Part shown: positions 54,140 through 64,000 of the stretch, piece after piece
Numbering within the stretch: the stretch's first letter is position 1
Layout: every line of letters begins with the position of its first letter
Origin: Fasciolopsis buskii
Lineage: Eukaryota; Platyhelminthes; Trematoda; Plagiorchiida; Fasciolidae
Length of the DNA: 64,000 bases
Assembly: GCA_008360955.1 (NCBI GenBank)
Contig: LUCM01006475.1
Location: 101,718-165,717, forward strand
Direction of reading: 5' to 3'
Program-made: the position numbers and the translations under genes
The notes under the pieces: model-generated
Told to the model about the DNA's origin: nothing
The model's database searches: none
The model's input: the letters and a program-made list of their open reading frames with translations, nothing else

Positions 54140-57100
54140 ACTACTGAGAAGAAAAACCAATACTTTCGGCCATTCTGTACCCTTTCTGAAGGTTAGCTTT
54201 GCCTGACCGACGAAAATCCTCCGACAAGTCACCACGTTATGCTTAAATGGACTTATCATTCGTTCACAATCCTACCTATTCAAATGAGATTTTATTGAGA
54301 TTTACATTGATGTTCTATTAATTAACTACGAAAATAAGATTCATAAGAACTCTTGATGCGCAGAACAAAATTGCCAGTTGAGTAACGTTCAGATCATACT
54401 AATAGTATTGAGAAACACTGCACTACTGGGGAGTTAATCAGGCCATCCACTTGTGTTGTATTTTTCTATTTGAACCAATTTCACCTGCATCGTATGGATG
54501 TGAGATAACAAGGCGAGGCAGATCTTCCAAATTCAAAACAAGTGCGCCTGCGGCTTTTCACGGCTATGTCAAAAGCGAAAATTTAGAATCCATCCGTCGC
54601 CGCCTTAATTAGCAACTGAATACAATCACATGAACGAAGCTACGGAGTTCCTCAAGTGAGCGGTGCATGTAAAAACCTTTACGACAAAATATCCTCGAAC
54701 TAACTGTTCCCACGACGGACGAACATACATCTAACTGAGTCGCAGAGCCTGAAGCTTCATTCTGTTGACTGATTTACAGGTCAAACAGGACGGACCTAGA
54801 GACCGGTTAAGTGACTAATTTGAACGATACTCTGGTAATGGACTGAGGGAACGATCGATCACTATTTTTCGCCAAGAGTCCAAAAGCAACTGTTTTGAAT
54901 TTCTGCTGTGACACCACCCTGGGAAGATGAACCGGATTTTGGTTTCGGAAGCAATACAATTTTATTCCACTGATGGCTTTTCATTTTAGGCAGCTCCTTA
55001 ACTCCGGTTACATTTTTGCCTACATGATGTTTTCAAATTCCCTGCCCTAAATACCCGAAAGTTTGTACCGACCGAACAGTGAGCCGGTCGCCTTGACCAT
55101 CTTCGACCTAGTGATTTAGTTTCATCAACTTATTCTCAAGGACTTCGTCTTCACTGATCCCGTGGCTGGTGCAGGTTAATCTGATTGCCGCTAAATATAG
55201 AAACAATGGTAGTTGATTCTGACCCGTTGCTCTACAGAGTTGGGCTCATGTAGCTCGACGCTTATGAATTAAGCACCGTGTCACTAATGAAGTCATGTGA
55301 GCAGATGACGAAGCGTCTTTTATTTAGCTAATGATTTAATAAGTAAAATCTGCACAAAACAACTGTGATGGGAACAAACCACGTGAATGGACTTCTGGGT
55401 GTTTTTGTTCGTGAAGCTTGCTTCAAGACAAGATTACCGACGTCGAATTCAAACGCACCTCAGTACCGGACCTTTTGCGATTTCTCCCGGAATCGAGAAC
55501 TCGGTGTTCGCAATACATTGGATGCGATCTTTGCGCTAGTTGACTTGACGACACTGTCACATGTAAACAGCATTACCTCGAGTATTATGGCTTGATGGTT
55601 TCAGCCAAACAGCTCCATGTATTCATTGGCTTCCAGTTCACTTGTTAAACGTACTTTGGAGGGCATTCATTTTATGCTAACTTTGGTTATTTCCTAGCAG
55701 TCTCTCTCAAGACCATAATTGCGAGGAGGAATGTATGAACAGTACAAAAGCCGCGGGAAAGAAATACGTTTTGCAGAATTCCGTGTTTTGATTCGACACT
55801 TTTCCTTGTATCAAGCATACGCAGTTCCCATTTCATAGCTCAAACGATCTCCCACATTAGTTCATCGTTATATCAAGATTATGCAGATTTACGCCAAAAA
55901 TATTCGGAATCAAGTTAGGACCTGTCTCACAGGACCTGTTAAGGGTATGCCTGATAGGATTCAGTTCAGCGAGCGAGTATTCAGTCCGTCCCGCAGTATG
56001 TATATACAAATCTACCCACCCAAGTTAGATCATGTTTCAGACCGATGTGGATGAGATCCCCGTAGGTCCGTTGAATAACATTTTTTAATGGTTTTGATGA
56101 AATTTCAAATAACTTTGGCATAATTCGGAGAGAGGTTGTAAAATAGATTGGCACTAAGTAAACCTGTCTGTAGCTGCTATGTTCATCAGAATAGTTGGGA
56201 CTTAATACCGTTACTTTCATGACTAATCGTGATTGGTACAGTTGAATAATAAACTGTGTGAGGAACATTTGCTACCCCTATCCGTGCCCTCTGAAAAAAA
56301 AATGATCAAAGTAAGAAAAAATGATCCTCGTCGACATGTAGAGCCAGTAGCGGCTTACACAAAACAACAAGGGTTGCCTAGATTCTGTTGGTAAGGGTGA
56401 GTAATGCAGTCAAAAGGACCGATGGAATTTCCCAGCTTTTGATGAATATTGAGAACTAACCAAGGAGAAACCCCCAACTGCCAGCTGGATGTGGAAATTT
56501 CCTATGAATATTTGCAGGGTGACCGGGACATATAATTAGGGGTAACTCATTTGGCATGCGTTCATAGCAGTTATCTATTTGACCCCAGAAACAAGTGTTC
56601 GTCTATTAAGTCCGCGCCAGTGGCACTGGCCCACACATCATTCCAGTGTAATTAGACGCACGGTAGTGCTTCAGAGTTATACAGCCTATCTATTATGACC
56701 ACGAACAGCTGAACTATTTGCTACTTCGCGACCCAGTCAACTCACGGATGGAAGCCAGCGGGCTACGCCCTCTCAGGTGTACTGGACTAATCGAGAGCAC
56801 TGAGATTGGGTAGGTGGAAGCTAGATGGTAGCCTGAATACAGTGGTGAAATGTTACTCTATCTACTGCCTTTTTGTTTATCAAGTCAAGCCAGTCGTATA
56901 TAGAAATGAATGGAGTTAGAGGGTAAAAACTCAGTCGGTAAAAACTAGCTTACTTTATTTATTCATATGCTTAAGGTGGACGGAATGGGACCCAAATATA
57001 TGGGAGATTTATGGTCTGTTATGTGGAGTGCTTCGTCGGTAGCAATAAAGACCCCCCAGTGCTTTGGTTAAAATGTCTGTGAAAACGATCCTAAACTATA

Positions 57101-57364
57101 ATTACGCTTTAAGCGGATTGAGAGTTTACTGTAACTTAGTCGCATGTAACAGGTGTTCCGTTGAAATTAATGCCCATTAACATTTGTCACTAGAGTTGAG
57201 TAAGTTTATTTTTCTTGGAATGGGGTGAAGATTAGAGGAAGACCGGTAACTGGTTTTAAATAAGCATACGGTAGACTCGAGTAGAGTACTTGGCAAACAA
57301 ATGCTGAACTGTAAATCATCGAAAGAAGACAAACACCGAGGAAGCAGGTATTTCCATGAGGTTC
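54140..57364. other. no gene recognised
   Basis: No domain or repeat family recognised; frames under 100 codons. Confidence 0.4.
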
Positions 57365-57430
57365 TGATTTCTGAGCTTGGAGTTTAGATCTCAACCGTTT
57401 CACCAGCAACCGAGGTGATATCGTCGGCAC
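57365..57430 (-). other. PLE 3'-terminal motif, second locus
   Basis: On the minus strand it translates as ADDITSVAGETVEI-stop-TPSSEIRT, parallel to TDVVTSAGDKTFAI-stop-APNSALTN at 46.5 kb. At DNA level the CACC/GGTG-type stem is present, but the CTGATGA half is altered. Confidence 0.45.
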
Positions 57431-57807
57431 AAGTGCGCACTCGTTCAGTTTTTTCTCTATTTACAGGCTTCCCATTTCTTTCGACTATGAAATTCTTCGA
57501 CGACCCCTAGGTGGAAACTGCGCGTCTGTTTTCCACTTGATCTTTATCGGTTTGTCTTTTGACCCTAGAAAATTGACATTCGATCTGAGAAGTTTGATTC
57601 GTTTATTTAAGTGTCTTTTCTGTTAATTCGAGTATGTGAATATCGTGTGGTCCTGTTCTGTATAAATGACTCGGGTTTGCGATTTTCGGTTTGTATGGTT
57701 TGAATTCTGCTGCACATGTGATCAGGTTCGATGTGTCTATTGATTGAATTATTTGATGAAGCTTAAGGTCAAAGCAAATGGGAACCCTATTGACAGGAAA
57801 ACCCAAT
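57431..57807 (-). mobile_element. PLE-associated 3' region, second locus
   Basis: The minus-strand frame 57821-57603 starts SVLGFPVNRVPICFDL, comparable to SVRFEFLGFEMNRLI at the 46.9-kb locus directly after the inverted terminal motif. Farther on I see no nuclease signature. It is called from the flanking motifs more than from its own content. Confidence 0.35.
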
Positions 57808-57862
57808 ACTGATGATGTCACCTCGACTGGTGATGAAACGTTTGTGATCTAAACGCCAACGT
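57808..57862 (+). other. PLE terminal motif in opposite orientation, second locus
   Basis: Plus strand ACTGATGATGTCACCTCGAC, TGGTGATGAAACGTTTGTG, ATCTAAACGCC: the best-preserved copy in the window. It translates as DDVTSTGDETFVI-stop. It has an intact CTGATGA and GAAAC separated by a GTCACC/GGTGAT stem with a six-base loop. Confidence 0.5.
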
Positions 57863-59087
57863 ACAGCTGCTCCGGAGAGCACCGTTGAGCTATCCAACGG
57901 GACATTACTCCTTTGCAGGAAGGAGCAGATGTCTGGGTCCGCAAAGCAGGAAAGGGAAAAGGGCACAAGCCGAAGCGAGGTCAGTGTGGCACACTTACCA
58001 AATGCCTGCACAAAGTTTCACATTACAACATGAACTGGTAGCTATTTGTGCACAAATCCAAAAGCATCAAAAACATGGCGACAAACAAAAACAACCACGG
58101 AGAATGAGAAAAAAATGAAAGGTTGTGTAGAGGTCTTCACTAGTCCGGTAGCTCTATCATTCTCCAGCTCCAGGCCATCGATTGTCCCTCGGAATGCATT
58201 CTCGTCATTGGGCCCGAAACCATCTTGAAGTAGAGGACCCTACTCCGAAACGGTGTAACCTACAAGACGGTAGGGCGATCTCAGGGTTTCGTAGCCTACT
58301 GGAAGCCGAGGACTGACGGCTGAATTCAGACAACCCTCGGATGGCACCAGATATCCGGAGTGTCCAGTTCATCCCTCCACCACATACGCCAGCAAGTGTA
58401 CAGGCATATACCTTGCAGACCATTGGAATCAAGTTTCCGTTATATCCCCTAGACTGCCTACCAAAAATCAGTCGACAAGAGGAGAGCGCCGGGCACTTGT
58501 TTGATTTCTGGCAATTTGGCAAGAATTTCTTCGCTATGAGAGGACTGTGTGTAGGAATTTCTCCCCGGAAACTGTTTGAGACACAGGATCATTTGAGGGT
58601 TTAGTGGAAATAGTCAACCCGGACCCACCTCCGATCATGCTGAGGGATTCGGAGGCATCAGCTTTCAAACAAAACATTAATTTAGATTGACTATGTACTA
58701 CAACAGGCCCCGTTACATCTTCTTACACCCTGTCTCGACTATATCGTTATCCTGTTTGCATTTGTTGTCTGTGATGATGTCGGTCAGATTGGCACCGCTC
58801 TATGGTATCAGGCGGATGACGCTTGGGCCAGGAATCCGACAGAGGTCGGGCCTATGAAGAAGGTCAGAAACGGACAGAATGCTCTAATTCGTGGACAAAG
58901 TAAAAGTGGTCTACTGTTCGTGAAACTTTCGTCGCCCAGCCGAGATGGGGCTCAAAAAGAAAACCAAAGTAGTTGAAAGTGTGCCGAGATATTGTGACCT
59001 CCTAATTGGATGGATTTATGCAAACAGTTTGATTATGACGAATAGACGGCAGTTGCTTTGCTTATGCCAGCCATTTCGTTCTTGCTT
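57863..59087. other. no gene recognised
   Basis: Overlapping short frames on both strands (57885-58118 +, 58205-58522 -), none with a motif. Confidence 0.4.
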
Positions 59088-59836
59088 CATTAGGCGGAGC
59101 GAGATTCGAACGAGAACGGCAAAAACGACTGGAACCATTGGACCGGCATACCTTAATTTCGAAATAAGATCATAGAGGTAGCGCTTGTACAAATCCCGTT
59201 ATATCCTGAAAAAATGGTCCGGTTTTGATGAAAGTTTAAAGATAATCAGGCGTGGAATCTTTAACCGTGTTCAATCAATTACACCCATCAAGGAAGCTAC
59301 CTATAGAAGATGCTCTGTGTGAGCCCCAAGCGCTTGTCTCCAATTACATTTTGAAGCCGTAGTGGATGAAGTCCCTTCAGCTTATAGGTTAGGAAAGACT
59401 CGAGCTAACGACTAGATGCTAAAATATATTGTACATACTATAGCAATGAATAGTTGCACTGATACGATCATGCATGCGAAAGCGATTAGAAAGTGAATAC
59501 CTTCGAAAGCGCGAAATGAGCGGAACTGTACAAACCTCCTGTCCGATAAAACAGACTTAACCAAACAAATGCCACACAACCGAAACTATTTGTCAAAGCA
59601 GATCGTAGGTTAATCAACGTCCGGGAACAGTCGGTTTTCTCTGAAAGATTGATGCCAGTTCACAGTAAAGCACTATGTAATTATGCAACTTTGAACGCAG
59701 AGAATATCAAAATTATCAGCCTTGGCTGTCCAATTCGCAACTCGACGACTTAGTACTTTCTAGCTGCCCTAGGCTTATGCAGGTGCAAGGAATTCAAATA
59801 TCAGACTAACTTTTAAAGGTCAAGCGGACACTTGTT
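59088..59836. repeat. 749-bp direct duplication, copy 1
   Basis: Matches 60514-61262 at a constant offset of 1,426 bases, with no difference found by eye. On the minus strand its left end holds a tRNA-like head: GCCGGTCCAATGGTTCCAG and CGTTCGAATCTCGC. It ends at the base before the single N of the window. Confidence 0.9.
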
Positions 59837-59837
59837 N
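59837..59837. other. single ambiguous base (N)
   Basis: The only non-ACGT base in the window. It is exactly at the right edge of duplication copy 1. Confidence 1.
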
Positions 59838-60513
59838 GCAAGTTGCACATTATCCGAGAGCATTGACTCGCGTATTTCCATATTTTGAAATAAGACTAAT
59901 AGGCCTGGGCCTCAACAAATGGGTGAACAATAGCGAGTAGTCCGTTCTTGTTAGCTGCAACCCCGATCCCAGATTTGGTCGGAGATCCGTTTGGCCAGTT
60001 GAAGGTCAGTAGCTAGTTATCAAGCCGAAGTGTTGCATTGCGGACATCAGCGACCATCCTGCACCGGGTCGCGAGGTTTGCGGATTCCACTTATTTCACA
60101 GTCGGTCTCTTGCGCGTTTAGCACCCTTTCCTTTAGCAGTTCCTCCTTCCTGAAATATTGTACACTGCTGTTGAATTACTAAGGAACTCAGAGTCAACAT
60201 AGCCGTCACATCGACCGGATTTTGGAGGGAGGGTGTGGAGTCCAAGCTTCCTAACTGTTTAGTCTTCTTGCGGTTCGTGCTTATTATTTGTATTTTCTGC
60301 TTGTTGGTGAAGGAATCATAATCGCCCCCGTTTAATGGCGATACGACATATACTTCCTAAGACCCTTTACCTAGAGTCTTCCTCTTTTGGTTCCGGTAGA
60401 ATCCGTGATCAGATTACTTGAAAGGTCAGTACTCCCGCTGCACACTGCACCTTATACGCTCTGGTTATTTTTAATAGAGGCTGCATACGGTTGGTCTGGC
60501 TTCCTGGTGACAC
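59838..60513. other. spacer between the two 749-bp copies; no gene
   Basis: No coding or repeat signature recognised. Confidence 0.5.
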
Positions 60514-61262
60514 CATTAGGCGGAGCGAGATTCGAACGAGAACGGCAAAAACGACTGGAACCATTGGACCGGCATACCTTAATTTCGAAATAAGATCATA
60601 GAGGTAGCGCTTGTACAAATCCCGTTATATCCTGAAAAAATGGTCCGGTTTTGATGAAAGTTTAAAGATAATCAGGCGTGGAATCTTTAACCGTGTTCAA
60701 TCAATTACACCCATCAAGGAAGCTACCTATAGAAGATGCTCTGTGTGAGCCCCAAGCGCTTGTCTCCAATTACATTTTGAAGCCGTAGTGGATGAAGTCC
60801 CTTCAGCTTATAGGTTAGGAAAGACTCGAGCTAACGACTAGATGCTAAAATATATTGTACATACTATAGCAATGAATAGTTGCACTGATACGATCATGCA
60901 TGCGAAAGCGATTAGAAAGTGAATACCTTCGAAAGCGCGAAATGAGCGGAACTGTACAAACCTCCTGTCCGATAAAACAGACTTAACCAAACAAATGCCA
61001 CACAACCGAAACTATTTGTCAAAGCAGATCGTAGGTTAATCAACGTCCGGGAACAGTCGGTTTTCTCTGAAAGATTGATGCCAGTTCACAGTAAAGCACT
61101 ATGTAATTATGCAACTTTGAACGCAGAGAATATCAAAATTATCAGCCTTGGCTGTCCAATTCGCAACTCGACGACTTAGTACTTTCTAGCTGCCCTAGGC
61201 TTATGCAGGTGCAAGGAATTCAAATATCAGACTAACTTTTAAAGGTCAAGCGGACACTTGTT
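60514..61262. repeat. 749-bp direct duplication, copy 2
   Basis: Same content as copy 1, including the minus-strand tRNA-like head near 60517-60585. It continues into different sequence (CATTTAAAGG) at 61263. Confidence 0.9.
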
Positions 61263-64000
61263 CATTTAAAGGCCCGCCACACAATTTAAGGCATTCAAAT
61301 TAAATTCGATCTAACAGTCCTGTTAGAAATCCATTTCAGCGCATATTTGCCAGTTACTCATTGGGCTTTTTCAACTTAATGATGGCTCTTAATTGTTACG
61401 GGATTATGCCAAAACTATCCGAAATCGCCACCCAGCGAGTTTTTTACAATCTTGATTTCAGCGGTTTGACTAAATGCACGGTGCACGGACCTTTTGGGCG
61501 TTCGTACCACTAGGTGTTTGCTAGCAGGTTTTCGTTTGATTCACACGAAAAGGGCGAATGCTTTTAGGTATTTACGAACAGATTCGTAGAAATATAGAAT
61601 GAAACTTCTTAAATATGTTATGACAAAGATCCTATAACAAGCGAGGTTAGTCGGAAACAAACACATCAGATTTCAATAGGATTTACAGATGACGGACCTA
61701 ACGTCAGATTATTTCAGGTCCGGAGACCAAAACATAGTGCGGAAATGTTAATAATGGGGAATGGTTGTTCTCATTCCTTCATATCCATGCTCATTCTACA
61801 TGTAATACATAAATATCGACAAGATCCTAGTCGAATGCACTTCGGATGTGAGTGGTTCGGCAGCGACAGTCCTGGTCTTCACATTGAGCGCACTGGATAC
61901 ATTGACCGATGGCCAATTAATTCGTGTCGGATGAACTGATAGATTGATTTCTGCGATGACGTCCGGAGTAAGATTTTATCAACCATGGAGAATCCATTTA
62001 CTCTGCCTGCGGCGGAAATCAGAGGCCGTTTTAATGTACTTTCATGTTAATCAAAGAGGGGTGATCCGATTTTGTCCACATTCACGATTAGTGGAAAGTA
62101 ATCGGTTTGATCAGTGTATCGATTTGACCACGCCATCCTCCGCTGACACGAACAATGATCAGTTTTTCCAAAGTACCAGCGCGTCACATGTCGTGGAGTT
62201 TGCGGTGTTGTAGTCTTGTCAGAACACGGATACGGACCGCCAGTAAGCACTGGACTCCAGAACCAAATGATGACTTCCAGAAAACCACGGATTATATATT
62301 TATCTGCAGACTGCGGTGGAATGTATTTGAATCAATAGTACCTGGACATTTTCGCTCCTCTCTGTGTGTCGCCGCGATTCCGACTGGCTGGTTGTTTTCA
62401 TATCCCTCAGCAAAATTGTACTGGCGTTCAGCACGTGAATTATCCGAAGACTCGTAGCAAGCGTGCATCAGTGCGTAGATCTTCGAAGGGGGTGTATGAC
62501 CAAGCAGAATCCCCACAGGAACCGTGTTATGATTGTAGTTGAAACAGGTTTAAGTGAATGACATTAATGTTTGTTTGCAGGGCTTACGGCATTACGGTTA
62601 CGAAGTCAGAAAAGCTTACATGAGTCCGATAAGTAAGAAAAGGTAGTTCAGTGCAATGAAATGACCAGAATGTTACCGTGACCACTGGCTCATAGTGTGA
62701 TCATTAAGTGTTCAGATCGATAAAATCACACGTTCAGTGACAGCTGGCGAAACTCTGACTTGCCTAGTGATGGTCGATGCGACTAGTTTGCGTCTCCAGT
62801 GATCGAGGATGTTCCACCATGACATGTTATCACGGGCAGCAGCCAATTTAACGGTGAGCAAACAACATAGTTAGCAGCTGCAACAAAACAGGGCAACTAT
62901 CCCCCCAGAGCCTGTAACTTCTATTCACATGGCCAAAATCAAGCATTTTTGAACATGGCGTTCAGTTTCTTCAAATCCCGGTCCAACTGGATTATTCTTT
63001 CCAACCTGATGTACTGTTCACGTAAAAATCGCACTGTCCCACTAAAACAGGGTAATAAATGCAAAAATTTTCCGAGCATCCCTGATTAGTGTTTTATTTT
63101 CTTTCAGCCTAACATTCTTCCGAGAAATTGCTCCAAGCAACAGTTATTTCCATAGTGACTCAACATTCACATACCTATAAAGAAAAACTTCCTGAGCGGA
63201 ATATTTAACGGAAAATTAGAAATACGAAATCTTGCATTGGCGTTATTTACTGTGATTTGGTTCTCTTTTTTATTTCCAGCCAAATGAGTTACTTTATCTC
63301 TTGTCGAAAAATGTCAGTTATAATTCGATCCCAGCCCATGGGCCAAAACCTTCCAGCGCAAGGTATGGGAATTAATTTTCGAATGTTCACTTATCAGTGG
63401 TCGCAGCTTCTTGCGCTAGTCAGACCTGTTCTAGATTGCTGGCCCTTGCAAGTGGAGGATAAATTTTAAGCAAAGATTCCGTTACATACCCTAAAAAAAC
63501 CGACGTAAAGGCCGATAGATAAGTATAAACGGACCTAAGCCGAAGTGCATTTGAATGTTGGTTGTCCATCATTTCTTTTTGTAAGTTTCGTTTTACTGTC
63601 GATCTAACAACCAGATAATCTGGTATAACGAGCTGTGAGTTTTCTATCTCTACCTCAATACATCATCTAGTAAATATGAGAAATGGAATACAGAAGCCAC
63701 AGAGCGCTCAGCTATGGATATAGGTTTCAAACGCAAGAACCCAATACCAAAAACTAGGAAATGATACGATATGATGAATGCTTCGAAACGAGGGATGTTC
63801 AGAGACGCTGCACCAGACGTCCTAGTTGAATCCAACGAGACTGTCCTCTGATGAACATTTATATTACATATGGCTATCGTATCGAGAGGCCACTTTGATT
63901 AATCTCCCAGTTAGTACCTGCTAGGCAAAGCGCACAAGCGATGGCCGGCCTGGAAGCACAAAACTGTTTCGAACCCCCTAGCCAACTTTCATATCTCTCC
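61263..64000. other. no gene recognised
   Basis: Short open frames only. The stretch near 63470-63515 (AAAGATTCCGTTACATACCC) faintly resembles a block inside the 749-bp duplication (AAATCCCGTTATATCCTG) and may be an old relative of that repeat. Confidence 0.4.

Overview
The window looks like a gene-poor, repeat-rich stretch of an invertebrate nuclear genome, most probably a flatworm and most likely a trematode. This placement is an inference. It rests on one long neuropeptide-receptor exon standing alone among decayed Penelope-like elements (PLEs), LINE fragments, several tRNA-derived SINE-like families and microsatellites. No bacterial, phage or organellar signal was seen, and species cannot be assigned from sequence alone.

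Only one protein gene can be supported. A single open exon at 27358-30960 (+) encodes a seven-transmembrane receptor of the neuropeptide Y/neuropeptide F receptor family. It has an unusually long third extracellular loop and a cytoplasmic tail of nearly 700 residues. A strong 3' splice site lies just upstream of the preferred start, so a 5' UTR intron, an upstream coding exon or spliced-leader trans-splicing are all possible.

Layout. 1-7.4 kb: no recognisable gene. 7.5-9.9 kb: two PLE remnants in opposite orientation (RT and GIY-YIG endonuclease pieces), with a SINE between them. 9.9-25.3 kb: unannotatable sequence with microsatellites, SINEs, a PLE C-terminal piece at 16.3 kb, copy 1 of a 1.02-kb near-identical duplication at 21.45 kb, and a PLE RT piece at 24.8-25.3 kb. 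26.1-26.9 kb: a LINE endonuclease-like piece and a SINE. 27.3-31 kb: the receptor gene. 31-44.5 kb: repeats, including a LINE reverse-transcriptase remnant at 38.4-39.5 kb. 44.8-46.3 kb: a composite inverted-repeat insertion bounded by 12-bp direct repeats, which contains copy 2 of the 1.02-kb duplication. 46.4-47.2 and 57.4-57.9 kb: PLE 3'-end material flanked by divergent copies of a conserved terminal motif that resembles a hammerhead core. 59.1-61.3 kb: a 749-bp direct duplication whose first copy ends exactly at the only ambiguous base (N) in the window, so an assembly artefact must be considered.

The elements do not form a pathway. The receptor is the only functional unit I can see; everything else recognised is mobile-element debris. 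All repeat and retroelement calls come from reading translations and comparing copies by eye, so boundaries are approximate.
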